Shown: positions 1-8,534 of the stretch, piece by piece
How the letters are laid out: the number at the start of each line of letters is the position of its first letter
How positions within the stretch are numbered: position 1 is the first letter of the stretch
Assembly: GCA_028877215.1 (NCBI GenBank)
Contig: JAPPFJ010000005.1
Span: forward strand, 124,001-188,000
Direction of reading: 5' to 3'
DNA: 64,000 nt
Origin: Gemmatimonadota bacterium
GTDB taxonomy: Bacteria > Latescibacterota > UBA2968 > GCA-2709665
Position numbers and translations under genes: made by a program
Notes under the pieces: generated by a model
What the model was told of the DNA's origin: nothing
Database searches by the model: none
What the model saw: the letters and a program-made list of their open reading frames with translations, nothing else

Positions 1-285
1 GTGTACTGGAATCCTGTCGACCGGCCGCCGGTATTGCACGCCGAGAGCGTGACAGAGGGCTGGCGGGCCTCGCCCGTGCGCTCGTTTCATTACGCGCTGT
101 CCGAGCTTGACTGTTACGGGGGCGCATTCGGACTTGCGTTTCTAGAACGGTTTTTCCACTCCGTGAACGGAGACGGTGAGCCGCCGGCCACCGGCGAAGA
201 CGCGCTCAGGACGGCCAGGATCATCGAGGCGGCATACGCGTCCAGCGAGACCGGCCGCCGGGTCGAAATTACTTCCTGGGCTTGA
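1..285 (+). CDS. Gfo/Idh/MocA-type oxidoreductase, C-terminal end (partial)
   Basis: This frame is open from the window edge to a TGA at 283-285, so only the last 94 residues or so are visible. The true start lies upstream, and the GTG at position 1 need not be used. The tail, with GEPPATGEDALRTARIIEAAY followed by a short strand, is the usual end of Gfo/Idh/MocA NAD(P)-dependent sugar or inositol dehydrogenases, where the last helix packs on the catalytic domain. The Rossmann half is outside the window, so substrate and cofactor cannot be judged. An aldo/keto-reductase-like gene follows after 15 bases, which suggests an operon. The family call rests on the tail alone. Confidence 0.6.
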   Translation: MYWNPVDRPPVLHAESVTEGWRASPVRSFHYALSELDCYGGAFGLAFLERFFHSVNGDGEPPATGEDALRTARIIEAAYASSETGRRVEITSWA

Positions 286-300
286 TATTCCGGGCGAATC

Positions 301-1131
301 GTGAACGACTCCAATGAAATGAAGACGTTGGCTGGAAAAGCGGTCCAGCCGCTGGGCCTTGCCGGTTCACCCGACACGCAAAGCGGGTTCGCATCCATCG
401 CGCGACGTGCCGGCGTGGATTTCTACTTCTTCTACGGCCTGCACATTGACGGGATGGTGGACGGCGTGAACCGGCTGCTGCGCGAGCGTCGGGACGATGT
501 ATTCGTCGCCACCGGGACGGAGTCCCGGGACCCGTCCGAGATGCGGGACTGTCTGAACGGTGTACTTGCGGCGCTGGACGTGGATGTGATCGACCTGTTC
601 TTTGCGGAATACGTGTCGCCCGCTGACGATCCGGATGACGTGCTGGGCGAGGGCGGCGCAATCGATGAAATCTGGAAATGGAAGAACGAGGGCAAGGTCC
701 GCTACGTTGGCGCAACCGCGCACAGCCGTCCGCTTTCGCTGTCCCTAATCGCCAGCGGCCGAATTCAGGTGCTGATGCACCGGTACAATATGGCGCACCG
801 GAAGTCGGAGGAGGAGGTGCTACCCGCCGCCATTGCCGCGGGCGTCCCCGTGGTCGCGTTCACCTGCACGCGCTGGGGGTCCCTGCTCGAGGGGCATGCA
901 AAATGGCAGAGGCGGGTCCCCTCGGCGGCGGATTGTTACCGGTTCGCGCTGCAGCACCGGGCCGTCCGCGTGGCATTGACCGCGCCGGCCACCGAGAGTC
1001 ACCTGCGACAAAACCTCACGGTGTTGTCTGATCCCCGCGAACCGGCGCCGGATGAGATGTCGACGTGGAAGACATACGGCGACCTGGTTTACGGAGAAGG
1101 CGGCGATGCATTTGAAACGCGTTGGCCGTAG
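301..1131 (+). CDS. Aldo/keto reductase-fold protein with a degraded catalytic tetrad
   Basis: The 276-residue protein has the aldo/keto reductase barrel order and aligns by eye with the intact reductase at 6397-7320. Where that protein has IDTAPGYG, VTKTP and YVHSMG (tetrad Asp, Tyr, Lys, His), this one has VDFYFFYG, VATGTES and FFAEYVS. Tyr is kept, but Asp, Lys and His are replaced by Phe, Gly and Glu. The later elements KVRYVGATAHS and EEEVLPAAIAAGVPVVAF are normal for the family. It may therefore be a non-catalytic or repurposed paralogue. The start chosen is GTG at 301; ATG codons at 316 and 319 are alternatives, since no strong ribosome site precedes the GTG. The 3' end overlaps the next gene by 26 bases. 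Confidence 0.8.
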   Translation: MNDSNEMKTLAGKAVQPLGLAGSPDTQSGFASIARRAGVDFYFFYGLHIDGMVDGVNRLLRERRDDVFVATGTESRDPSEMRDCLNGVLAALDVDVIDLFFAEYVSPADDPDDVLGEGGAIDEIWKWKNEGKVRYVGATAHSRPLSLSLIASGRIQVLMHRYNMAHRKSEEEVLPAAIAAGVPVVAFTCTRWGSLLEGHAKWQRRVPSAADCYRFALQHRAVRVALTAPATESHLRQNLTVLSDPREPAPDEMSTWKTYGDLVYGEGGDAFETRWP

Positions 1132-1912
1132 ATCGAAAGACCTTATGGTCGCATTATGCTTCATTCTGTTTCTGCTCGGCGCGGCCGCGATTGCGCCTGG
1201 TACAGAGAACCCTGCGGCGGACGGCTTCGATTCAGCCGGTTCCGACGCAAGGGCAATTGAGATTGCAGACGCCGTAATGGAAAAAATGGGCGGGCGGGGA
1301 AACTGGGACCGTACCCGGTACCTCACCTGGAGATTTTTCGGCAGGCGGCTGCACGTTTGGGACCGGTGGACTGGCGACGTTCGCTTTGAAGAGGCCGATC
1401 GCATCACGCTGATGAACGTCCATACCCGTCATGGTCGGGTATGGCGCGCGGGGGAGGAGACCGCCGAGCCGGATTCTCTGAAAAAATACCTTAAAAGAGG
1501 ATACCGCGCCTGGATCAACGATTCCTACTGGCTCGTGATGCCCTACAAGCTGAAGGATTCCGGGGCGACCCTGACGTACCGAGGCTTGGCAAAGATGGAG
1601 AATGGGCGGGACGCGTACGTGTTGACGCTTACCTTCGAAAACGTCGGCGTGACCCCGCAGAACAAATACGACGTCTTCGTGGACAGGGAACGCATGCTGG
1701 TGGAACAATGGGCGTTCTATAGAAACGCGTCAGATGAGAAGCCGCGCTTCGTCGGCCCCTGGACCGGGTGGAAATCTCACGGCAGGATTCTGCTTTCCGC
1801 GGGGCGCGGTACAAGGGCGCACTCCGACGTGGCCGTTTTCGACGAGTTGCCCCGCTCCGTTTTTGAAAGTCCCGATCCTGTGGATATGATGGCGTTCGAC
1901 AAGGCTAGGTGA
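1106..1912 (+). CDS. Exported LolA/LolB-like outer-membrane lipoprotein-sorting-type protein
   Basis: The start is ATG 1106, preceded by GGAGAAGG at the right spacing and lying inside the end of the upstream gene. The 268-residue product has a basic N-terminus and a hydrophobic stretch (LMVALCFILFLLGAAAIA) that looks like a signal peptide. Next comes a helix with DAVMEKMGGRGNWDRTRYLTWRFF and then many beta strands rich in Trp and Tyr, including a KYDVFVDRERMLVEQWAFY segment. That order resembles the incomplete beta-barrel of LolA/LolB and related periplasmic proteins. No lipobox Cys is present, so it is probably soluble in the periplasm. No substrate can be inferred. It is translationally coupled to the degenerate reductase. 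Confidence 0.65.
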   Translation: MHLKRVGRRSKDLMVALCFILFLLGAAAIAPGTENPAADGFDSAGSDARAIEIADAVMEKMGGRGNWDRTRYLTWRFFGRRLHVWDRWTGDVRFEEADRITLMNVHTRHGRVWRAGEETAEPDSLKKYLKRGYRAWINDSYWLVMPYKLKDSGATLTYRGLAKMENGRDAYVLTLTFENVGVTPQNKYDVFVDRERMLVEQWAFYRNASDEKPRFVGPWTGWKSHGRILLSAGRGTRAHSDVAVFDELPRSVFESPDPVDMMAFDKAR

Positions 1913-1982
1913 AATACAGCCACCGCAATTCGCCCGCTGCTTCCGATTTTGCGTCGATGATACTGGAAACTATGGAAACGAG

Positions 1983-2013
1983 AAAGGCTCATTGTCACGA
2001 TGGGCCTTTTTCC
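1983..2013 (+). terminator. Rho-independent terminator after the LolA-like gene
   Basis: The arms GGCTCAT and ATGGGCC, with one G-T pair, enclose a seven-base loop and are followed by TTTTTCC. It lies 70 bases past the stop at 1912 and closes the first operon. Confidence 0.65.
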
Positions 2014-2060
2014 TTTTTCATGAATCCGCCGGAACGTGCTCTGGCGCAGGGGCCGGTGTC

Positions 2061-2089
2061 TTGACTTGAGTAGTCTATTTGCTTATGTT
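2061..2089 (+). promoter_or_regulatory. Sigma-70-like promoter for the dockerin-like gene
   Basis: TTGACT at 2061-2066 and TATGTT at 2084-2089 are separated by 17 bases. They lie about 165 bases upstream of ATG 2253, which predicts a long leader. I found no recognisable riboswitch in the leader. This promoter and the preceding terminator account for most of the 340-base gap at 1913-2252. Confidence 0.5.
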
Positions 2090-2252
2090 GTGAAAACTCA
2101 GTCGTGGTGCTACGTGACGGTGGCGGACTGTTGTTGTTCCGCGGCGAAAAACACCGCTGTCTGGCCAAGAGTACCCAAACAAAGTGGACGATCGTGTAAC
2201 TCAATCACCGGATCATTGCAACTGTCAATAACCAACCCACGGGAGGGTGGCT

Positions 2253-3026
2253 ATGCGTTTCTTTTTGAGATGGAACTTCGTTGGATTGCTGTTGTTGTGT
2301 CCGGCGATCGGGCACGCGCAGTTGATGGAACCCGGGGCGGAGAAACCGGAAGGAGAAGGCGGCGATCCGGCGGGCGCGTGGATGGCGGACTCGACGGCAA
2401 TGCCCGTTTGGGCCTCTGCTGCCCTGTTGGGTCTGGTCGAAAATGAGTCCATCGACGGAACCGTATTCGGAACTCTGAAACTGGATGCCGGTTCCGGCGC
2501 ATACGAGACGGACTACGTCACGTCGGTAAAGGTAGCGCTGACGATACCCCTCCTGGGTCAGAGCATCGACAGTACTTTTGTCGACACATTCAAGCAAGCG
2601 GGTGCGTTCAGTGTCGAGGATACGAGTTTGATTCTGACGCCGACGGTTGAGGGAGGAGAAGCGGCGGTCAGCGATACGCTTGGTTTTACCACCAGAGACG
2701 ATTCGCTGTTTCTGATACAGGTCGTACCCCTGCCGCCACAATATGCGGGCATTATGGCGAATTTCGGGCTGGAAGCGCCGCTGGCAATCCTGGGCTTCGC
2801 GAAGGTGGAGGGGGAACCCGACCCGGGTCCCGATCCGCCGGAACCCCCGATGACCGCCGATTTCGATGGTAACGAATCGGTGGATTTCCAGGACTTTTTA
2901 GCGTTCGCCCAACAATACGGGCGAAGCGAGGGTGATCAAGGTTACGATGCACGGTTTGACCTGAATGGTAACGGATCGGTGGATTTTCAGGATTTCTTAG
3001 CCTTCGCCCAGCAATACGGGCAGTAG
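2253..3026 (+). CDS. Secreted protein with two C-terminal dockerin/EF-hand-like repeats
   Basis: The start is ATG 2253 behind GGGAGG; a GTG six bases earlier is also possible. The 257-residue product begins with a classical signal peptide (RFFLRWNFVGLLLLCPAIGHA). A beta-rich region of about 150 residues follows, with no family I recognise, then a proline-rich linker (PDPGPDPPEPP). The end carries two near-identical motifs of the form DxDGNxSVDFQDFLAFAQQYG, which have the Asp/Asn-Gly calcium-loop spacing of type I dockerins and EF-hands. In FCB-group genomes such tails are common on exported proteins. The partner, calcium binding and any surface anchoring are inferred, not shown. The gene stands alone between a terminator and a convergent SDR gene. 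Confidence 0.75.
   Translation: MRFFLRWNFVGLLLLCPAIGHAQLMEPGAEKPEGEGGDPAGAWMADSTAMPVWASAALLGLVENESIDGTVFGTLKLDAGSGAYETDYVTSVKVALTIPLLGQSIDSTFVDTFKQAGAFSVEDTSLILTPTVEGGEAAVSDTLGFTTRDDSLFLIQVVPLPPQYAGIMANFGLEAPLAILGFAKVEGEPDPGPDPPEPPMTADFDGNESVDFQDFLAFAQQYGRSEGDQGYDARFDLNGNGSVDFQDFLAFAQQYGQ
2866..3020 (+). repeat. 56-bp direct repeat encoding the two dockerin-like motifs
   Basis: The stretches 2866-2921 and 2965-3020 are nearly identical at the DNA level, with only scattered differences. They encode the same SVDFQDFLAFAQQYG core. The DNA identity suggests recent tandem duplication or gene conversion, not just a shared protein constraint. Confidence 0.8.
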
Positions 3027-3049
3027 CAGCGAACATGGAACCGTCTTTT

Positions 3050-3820
3050 CTACGGGACGCCGGTCAGGAGGAGGCCGCCGTCCACCGGCAGTGATGCGCC
3101 GTTAATGTTCGCGGCGTGGGGGCTGCAGAGAAAGACCACGGCGCGTCCGATGTCTTCCGGTGTGCCATATCTTCTCGTCGAAATGAAACCGCTGAGCCGT
3201 TCCGGCGCGCTGCCCCGCGCAGGGGGTTGCTGGCCGAAACCGTGTTCGGTGTCCATATAACCTGGCAGAATTGCGTTGCAGCGAATGCCGAGGTGCGCCA
3301 GTTCGTAGGCCATGCTCATGGTAAGCCGCAGGATCCCCGCCTTGGCTGTGCCGTAACAGGTGTCGTTTGCCCACACGGCCTGTGCGTGTACCGAGGAAAT
3401 GCTCACAATGCTCCCGCCCTCGCCCCGTTCCGCCATGTTGCGGGCGGCCGCCTGGCTGCAGAGGAAATACCCTTTCAGACAGACGTCCAGCGTGCGGTCC
3501 CAGATGGCTTCGGTGATTTCAAGAAACGGCCGGCTTTCGGATGCGTACGGGTTGTTGACCAGGATGTCGACGCGGCCGAAGCGATCCAGAAATGCCTCAA
3601 ACATCCGATTCACCGCCTCCGCGTTTGAGATATCGGCATCAAAATAGGCTGCCTCGCGTCCTGTTTTCCGAACGAGGTCCAGGGTTGTTTCGGCATCGGC
3701 GTCGCGCTCGATGTCGTTGATGCCCACGTCGCATCCGGCATCAGCCAGAGCCTGGGCGATGCCCCGGCCTATGCTGCGCCGGGCACCTGTAACGAGTGCT
3801 TTCCTGCCTTCGAGCAACAT
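3050..3820 (-). CDS. SDR-family NAD(P)-dependent oxidoreductase
   Basis: This 256-residue classical short-chain dehydrogenase starts at ATG 3820; the longer open frame lacks family similarity. The Rossmann nucleotide motif is VTGARRSIGRGIA, in which Ser replaces the middle Gly of TGxxxGxG. The usual NNAG appears as NNPY. The active-site Ser lies in SIVSISSVH and the catalytic pair in YGTAK. The later motif LPGYMDTE and the end ASLPVDGG are typical of FabG-like or sugar and polyol dehydrogenases. The substrate is unknown. It is monocistronic, convergent with the dockerin-like gene and divergent from the TPR gene. Confidence 0.88.
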   Translation of the reverse strand: MLLEGRKALVTGARRSIGRGIAQALADAGCDVGINDIERDADAETTLDLVRKTGREAAYFDADISNAEAVNRMFEAFLDRFGRVDILVNNPYASESRPFLEITEAIWDRTLDVCLKGYFLCSQAAARNMAERGEGGSIVSISSVHAQAVWANDTCYGTAKAGILRLTMSMAYELAHLGIRCNAILPGYMDTEHGFGQQPPARGSAPERLSGFISTRRYGTPEDIGRAVVFLCSPHAANINGASLPVDGGLLLTGVP

Positions 3821-3983
3821 AGAGGTACCCCGCTGGAATGGAACCAGGAATGGAATTCGAAATTGATGCATGAAATACGAAGCCGATTTTCGCCTGTCAA
3901 ACGAAAAAAGGGGGAGGTAACGATGCCTTCCCATCTGATCTGAACGATGGTTTCACTCACGGCCTTACTGCAGGAGAACGCCA

Positions 3984-4685
3984 TTGAAACAGACGGTGAC
4001 GATTGCGTTTACTTTCCTCGTGATGTTTTCACACCCGGCGACGCCGGAGTCGAATCCAAACGTAACGGCATTGGAAGACAGTCTGTATATTGCCGCGGAT
4101 TCCGTGGTCACGCTGCTTGCGCCCGAACTGCACGTTGCCGCGGCCGCCATGGAAGCGGGAGCGTATTCGTTGGCGGCGGCGAAACTCGAGGCGCTCGCCC
4201 GGAAAGACACTGCGAACGTCGGCGTGCTGCGTATGCTCGCGAGCGCCTATCTGAGGCGCGAGGCCTACACATCGGCCGTTCCGGTTTGCGAAAGGATTGC
4301 CGTGCTGGATTCTGCGGACGCGGGGATCAGGGTGGCGCTGGGTTTCATGCACGGGAAGCTGGGAAACGCGGCCCGGGCCCTCGAGGCGTATCGGGACGCA
4401 ATCGACGTCGATGCCGCAACGGTTCAGGCATATCAGGGTCTGGGATGGATTTATCTGCAGCGGCGCGAACTCCGGGAAGCCATGAACATGATCGCGAAGT
4501 CCACCGAACTTGCGCCCGAATACGCCCCGAATTACGTGTTGATGGGTCGGGTCCTGACGGCGCAGGGATTTTACGAAAATGCCCGGCAGGCCTTTCAGAC
4601 CGCATTCAGGCTGGATCCCGGATTGAGGGAACAATACGGCATTTTGCTTCAGGAGCTTGTTCTGCGGCACGGGCTTGAACGGTGA
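3984..4685 (+). CDS. Periplasmic tetratricopeptide-repeat protein
   Basis: The start is TTG 3984, with CAGGAG seven bases upstream; no in-frame ATG keeps the signal peptide. The 233-residue product begins with a hydrophobic leader (TVTIAFTFLVMFSHPATP). From about residue 50 it has five or so TPR units, recognisable by repeated AxxxLxxAxxxxPxxA patterns such as AYQGLGWIYLQRRELREAMNMIAKSTELAPEY. TPR proteins act as scaffolds, so no reaction is implied. It ends just before a GC-rich hairpin and converges on a tonB gene. Confidence 0.75.
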   Translation: MKQTVTIAFTFLVMFSHPATPESNPNVTALEDSLYIAADSVVTLLAPELHVAAAAMEAGAYSLAAAKLEALARKDTANVGVLRMLASAYLRREAYTSAVPVCERIAVLDSADAGIRVALGFMHGKLGNAARALEAYRDAIDVDAATVQAYQGLGWIYLQRRELREAMNMIAKSTELAPEYAPNYVLMGRVLTAQGFYENARQAFQTAFRLDPGLREQYGILLQELVLRHGLER

Positions 4686-4715
4686 GCGACCCGCGAGGAT
4701 GTTTTCCCGGGTCGC
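4686..4715. terminator. Hairpin between convergent TPR and tonB genes
   Basis: GCGACCCG at 4686-4693 and CGGGTCGC at 4708-4715 form a perfect 8-bp stem directly after the TPR stop. No uniform T-run follows, so its role as an intrinsic terminator is uncertain. Confidence 0.4.
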
Positions 4716-4812
4716 CGATTGCGTTGTTTTCCGCAAACGAATTTCGGGGAAGCGGGTTCGGCGCAAGTGGGCGGGAAGCCGCCCGGAAGGAAACGGGGTA
4801 CGGGGCAGGGGT

Positions 4813-5571
4813 TTACTTGAGGGAAAAACCGATGGGCATGATCATCCAGACTTTGCGTTTCTCGCCTTCGTGCTTCCCGGGGCGGAATCGGAACTGGCGC
4901 GCGGCTGCGATGGCGTTGTTTCGAAAGACTTCGGGCCCGCTGACAACCTCCACCTTCTCCACGCGCCCCTTCCTGTCCACAAGAACCCGCACCTTTACCG
5001 TGCCTTCCAGCTTTTGCTTGTGGGCCAGCCGGGGATATTCGGGCGCCACGATCCGGATAGGGTGAGGTTTGTACTCGATGTCGAACTCGTCCATCGGCGC
5101 ATCGGACGGCGGGCCCGTGGCTATCGGCCCCCTGAGGCGAAGGTCCAGAGGGAGCGAATCGAGGTCCAGTTCGGTTGTCTCGATCGTGACGTCTTCAGGC
5201 ACCTCCTCACCCTCAACCTCGATCGGCACGGCCGGTCGAGGCGGGGGCGGCGGACGTTTGGCCTGGGATGTTTCGGGAATCTGTGCCCACTGCACGACGT
5301 CGATCTGAGGTTCGTTCAACACCACGGTGGGGATATGTTCCGGGTAGATGAGAGCGGTGACGAGCATGAGGAGAAAGGACGCACCCAGCGACTTCAGAAA
5401 TCGGGCCCCGTAGTCGCGCTTGAGGTCCACGTCGGGATTCTTGGAGCGAACCGAAACCCGTACACCTGTCGGATGATCCTTCAGGAGACGCAGGAACCTC
5501 TCCTGGCGCTCACGAAATCGCGCCAGTTGTGCCAGAAGCGAATGACTGAAGCGATGGTGAACGATATTCAT
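4813..5571 (-). CDS. tonB: TonB family energy transducer
   Basis: The 252-residue protein has a cytoplasmic N-terminus, a single membrane helix (SLGASFLLMLVTALIYP) near residue 65, and a proline-rich periplasmic segment (KRPPPPPRPAVP). It ends in a TonB C-terminal domain with the hallmark YPRLAHKQKLEGTVKVRVLVDRKG, then VVSGPEVFRNNAIAAARQFRFRPGK. It would couple the inner-membrane proton gradient to outer-membrane receptors. No exbB/exbD or receptor gene is visible nearby. It differs from proteobacterial TonB in having about 55 residues before the helix, as in many FCB-group TonB proteins. Confidence 0.88.
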   Translation of the reverse strand: MNIVHHRFSHSLLAQLARFRERQERFLRLLKDHPTGVRVSVRSKNPDVDLKRDYGARFLKSLGASFLLMLVTALIYPEHIPTVVLNEPQIDVVQWAQIPETSQAKRPPPPPRPAVPIEVEGEEVPEDVTIETTELDLDSLPLDLRLRGPIATGPPSDAPMDEFDIEYKPHPIRIVAPEYPRLAHKQKLEGTVKVRVLVDRKGRVEKVEVVSGPEVFRNNAIAAARQFRFRPGKHEGEKRKVWMIMPIGFSLK

Positions 5572-5941
5572 TGTTCAGATGACTGGGGTTATGATTAAAT
5601 TCAAAGAATGCCGGCGTTGGGTACCGATTCGTACTTTGTTGTGGCGCTCACATCGGAGAATCGGGCACTCGAGCCGACGACCTTCCAGATTGGTCCGAGT
5701 CAACTCTTTGCCACTTTATACCCACAGATCGGGAAAAGGTTCCGGGCCGATGGATACCCTCAGTCCGGCCCGGCAGATAGTGAGACGGCACGAAGTTACA
5801 TTCGTGAACAATCGGTCCACCGCAGTTCCGCAGGCGTCCCTGGAGTGACAAATCACAAAGTTAGCTCAGGCGTACCAAAAGTCAAGAGCAAACTTGAAAA
5901 ACGGGTCGTGGATCCATCATTACACGGCCTGTCGTGGCGTT
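5572..5941. other. 370-base divergent intergenic region
   Basis: This lies between divergently transcribed tonB and the DUF971 gene. Short frames occur on both strands, but none has a ribosome site and a recognisable protein. I see no tRNA, terminator or convincing promoter; it presumably carries both promoters. Confidence 0.4.
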
Positions 5942-6277
5942 ATGAACGATAGAACGGTCGTTCCGGTTCGCATCGACGTGAACAGCGACGACGGCGATAT
6001 GGAAATCGAGTGGCGCGACGGCCGCGTCCACCGTCTGCCTCTCTCCGGGCTGCGGCGCTGGTGTCCATGTGCGCTGTGTTCGGACCGTCGTGAACAGCAG
6101 GTCCGGGGCGCCGGCTTGCACATGTTGACGCCCGAGGAGCGCGACGCGACCGCCGAAGTCACAGATGTGGTTCCGGTAGGCCGGTACGCCATACAGATCA
6201 GGTGGGGAGACGGGCACGATACGGGAATCTATACGTACGACTCCCTGCAAAGAATGGGTGAGGAGCTGACGGGTTGA
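5942..6277 (+). CDS. DUF971 (gamma-butyrobetaine hydroxylase-like N-terminal domain) protein
   Basis: The start is ATG 5942, which gives 111 residues, the usual length for stand-alone DUF971 proteins. Typical features are the N-terminal strand pair ending in EIEWRDGRVHRLPLSGLRRWCPCALC and the later VVPVGRYAIQIRWGDGHDTGIYTYDSLQ. The WCPCALC cysteines match the zinc- or Fe-S-associated cysteines seen in this domain when fused to gamma-butyrobetaine hydroxylase. Free-standing DUF971 proteins often accompany Mrp/ApbC Fe-S carriers; none is adjacent here. The role is therefore uncertain, although the large Fe-S assembly operon elsewhere in the window fits. Confidence 0.8.
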   Translation: MNDRTVVPVRIDVNSDDGDMEIEWRDGRVHRLPLSGLRRWCPCALCSDRREQQVRGAGLHMLTPEERDATAEVTDVVPVGRYAIQIRWGDGHDTGIYTYDSLQRMGEELTG

Positions 6278-6396
6278 ACGGCGCCGGTCAGGACAGCGTC
6301 AGTCGCATCTGTGTTTGACAGTTCCGGCATTGCGACGTCATATTCGGGGTACGTCAGGGGAAGTCCGCGGGGAAACCTCATATACGGGAGAACGGC

Positions 6397-7320
6397 ATGG
6401 CTCAGTCCGTTGCGAGTGGTCTGGTTGCAGAGGAGACCGGGAATCGAACAATGCAGTTACCCCACAGGGTTCTGGGCAAAACCGGTGTGCGGGTGCCCAT
6501 TCTTGGCTACGGTTCGGCACCCGGCGGTATCGGGATGGATGACGATGAAGCCATTTCGCTCTGTCACATGGCTATCGATCACGGCGTGACGTTGATCGAT
6601 ACAGCACCCGGGTATGGCCGGGCTCATCTCCAGTTGGGGCAGGTCATGGCCAGCCGCAGGGACGAGGTCTTCCTGGTCACAAAAACGCCGGCCGACGACG
6701 CGGCCAAGGCGCTCTCGATGTTGGAGAAAGGCCTGAAAGACCTGCAGACCGATCGCGTCGACCTGGTTTACGTGCATTCGATGGGCAATCGTGACGTGGA
6801 CCAGGTGCTGGACTCCGATGGCGCGCTCGAGGGCCTGCGGGAAGCGCGCCGGCGAGGCTGGACCCGGTTTATCGGAGTGACGGCGCACAACGCGCCCTGG
6901 CGCACCGCCCGGGTATTGAAGGAAGCGGAGCTCGACGTGGTGATGCTTGCTATGAACATTGCGGACCGGTACACGTATAACTTTGAGAACGAGGTACTCC
7001 CGATCGCTCATGAACAAAACGTCGGCGTGGCGGCCATGAAGGTTTACGGTGGGGCGCTGGACATGAACTACGACAAACCGACGCTGTCGGCCCTCGCCGC
7101 GCATGGGCCGCACGATCATGAAGCGGCGTTGCGGTACGCGCTTGGGCTGCCCGGGGTCGGTACAGCGGTTGTGGGGGTATACTCCGAGGCCGAATTGGTG
7201 CAGAATGTGGAATGGGCGCGGCGGATTACGCCGCTGGATGCGGCGGACAGCCTCGCAGCGGAGCGTGTCGGGCGGCAGGTGGCGGCAGACTGGGGTCCGC
7301 ATTACGGAGCGGTGGAATAG
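6397..7320 (+). CDS. Aldo/keto reductase
   Basis: The start is ATG 6397 with GGGAG upstream; ATG 6451 would match the family start more closely but has a weaker ribosome site. The 307-residue barrel keeps the full tetrad: Asp and Tyr in IDTAPGYG, Lys in VTKTP and His in YVHSMG. Later family segments are TRFIGVTAHN and EVLPIAHEQNVGVAAMKVYGG, and the C-terminal NADP-binding part includes RYALGLPGVGTAVVGVYSEAEL. It should reduce an aldehyde or ketosugar with NADPH; the substrate is unknown. The kelch lipoprotein gene starts 16 bases downstream, so the two are probably co-transcribed. Confidence 0.88.
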   Translation: MAQSVASGLVAEETGNRTMQLPHRVLGKTGVRVPILGYGSAPGGIGMDDDEAISLCHMAIDHGVTLIDTAPGYGRAHLQLGQVMASRRDEVFLVTKTPADDAAKALSMLEKGLKDLQTDRVDLVYVHSMGNRDVDQVLDSDGALEGLREARRRGWTRFIGVTAHNAPWRTARVLKEAELDVVMLAMNIADRYTYNFENEVLPIAHEQNVGVAAMKVYGGALDMNYDKPTLSALAAHGPHDHEAALRYALGLPGVGTAVVGVYSEAELVQNVEWARRITPLDAADSLAAERVGRQVAADWGPHYGAVE

Positions 7321-7336
7321 AAAGCGATCGGGACTG

Positions 7337-8467
7337 ATGACAAACGACAGCCGTGCACGCGGGCGGATCCCACATTGCGGCCGGAGGGTCCTTCCCGTCG
7401 TATGGTCCTCCCTTGCGGTCGTGGTTCTGTGCGCTTGCGGGGTCGACGAAACAGGATCGCCGCTGGGAAGTGTGGCGCCCAGGTCCTTCGGGGCGGTCGG
7501 CCCCATGGTCGAACCCAGGCGGGACCATACGGCCACGCTGCTGTCCGACGGCACCGTGTTGGTGGCCGGGGGGATTCACGTGGTGACCGCCGGCGTCGAA
7601 GAACCGCTGACGAGCGCGGAGGTGTTCGATCCTGTCACCGGGCGGTTTCGGCGAACAGGCAATCTGCCCGACGGGCGCAGCGGGCACGTGGCCGCCTTGC
7701 TGAGTAACGGCAAGGTGTTGATCGCCGGGGGAGGTCAGCAATCGCTGGCCCTGTACGATCCCGAGTCCGGTTCCTTTGCGGGCAGCGCGGCCGGTAGCAG
7801 AATCCAGCGTCCGAGATCCGTGACGGCGTTGCCGGACGGGAGGGTACTGTTGCTGGGTGATCTAACGTTCACGGCGGAAATCTACGACCCGGCAAGAGAC
7901 ATCATTGTAAAGACCCTCAACGTAGGTACGAGGCGCATTCAACAGACCGCGACGCTGCTGAACAGTGGAGACGTGCTTATCGCGGGCGGCGCCAGGGGAC
8001 TTGCCGAGCGCTTCGATCCGGTAACCGACCGGTTCACGGCGCCTGGCGGCGCCAGCCTGCAGGTCGTCAGATTCGGGCATACGGCAACGTTGCTGGAAGA
8101 CGGACGTGTGCTGCTGGCCGGCGGCAGCGCCGAGTTCGGGGCGGGCGTTTTCAGCCCCGTGAGCAGCACGGAGATTTTCGATCCCGAACTCCCGTCATTC
8201 CGGGACCCGGGAAGCATGCTAATGCCAAGGTTCGGACATTCGGCCACCAGGCTGCGCGACGGAAAGGTGCTCATTGTCGGCGGCGCGGCGGCTGATGCCG
8301 AGATCTACGATCCCGATACGCGGGTGTTTCAATTTGTCGGTGGAGACCCCGGCAGGATCAGGAGCGGCGCAACCGCCACCCTGTTGAACGACGGACGGGT
8401 GCTGGTGGCCGGGGGCGTGGACGAGGACTTCCTGTATCTCGAGCATGGGCTGGTGTACAATCCTTAG
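7337..8467 (+). CDS. Kelch-repeat (galactose-oxidase-like beta-propeller) lipoprotein
   Basis: The start is ATG 7337, 16 bases after the reductase. The 376-residue product begins with a signal sequence ending VVLCACG, a near-consensus lipobox with Cys as the lipidation site. The rest is made of about six kelch blades, each with a variant of HTATLLSDGTVLVAGG followed by a strand with EVFDPVTGRF. Such propellers commonly bind ligands or proteins at the cell surface. The copper-radical residues of galactose oxidase are not apparent, so enzymatic activity is not implied. A terminator follows. Confidence 0.82.
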   Translation: MTNDSRARGRIPHCGRRVLPVVWSSLAVVVLCACGVDETGSPLGSVAPRSFGAVGPMVEPRRDHTATLLSDGTVLVAGGIHVVTAGVEEPLTSAEVFDPVTGRFRRTGNLPDGRSGHVAALLSNGKVLIAGGGQQSLALYDPESGSFAGSAAGSRIQRPRSVTALPDGRVLLLGDLTFTAEIYDPARDIIVKTLNVGTRRIQQTATLLNSGDVLIAGGARGLAERFDPVTDRFTAPGGASLQVVRFGHTATLLEDGRVLLAGGSAEFGAGVFSPVSSTEIFDPELPSFRDPGSMLMPRFGHSATRLRDGKVLIVGGAAADAEIYDPDTRVFQFVGGDPGRIRSGATATLLNDGRVLVAGGVDEDFLYLEHGLVYNP

Positions 8468-8498
8468 AGATGCCAAAACGGGCGGATACAGCACAACC

Positions 8499-8534
8499 GA
8501 GGCTGAATCCCGTGGGGACGGCCTCTGTTTTTTG
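8499..8534 (+). terminator. Terminator after the kelch lipoprotein gene
   Basis: GAGGC at 8499-8503 pairs with GCCTC at 8521-8525, and a T-rich run (TGTTTTTT) follows. It lies 32 bases past the stop. Confidence 0.5.

Noticed and set aside
6457..7554. 365-codon minus-strand frame opposite the aldo/keto reductase
   Set aside because: Shadow frame in GC-rich DNA; the plus strand carries a complete reductase with its catalytic tetrad.
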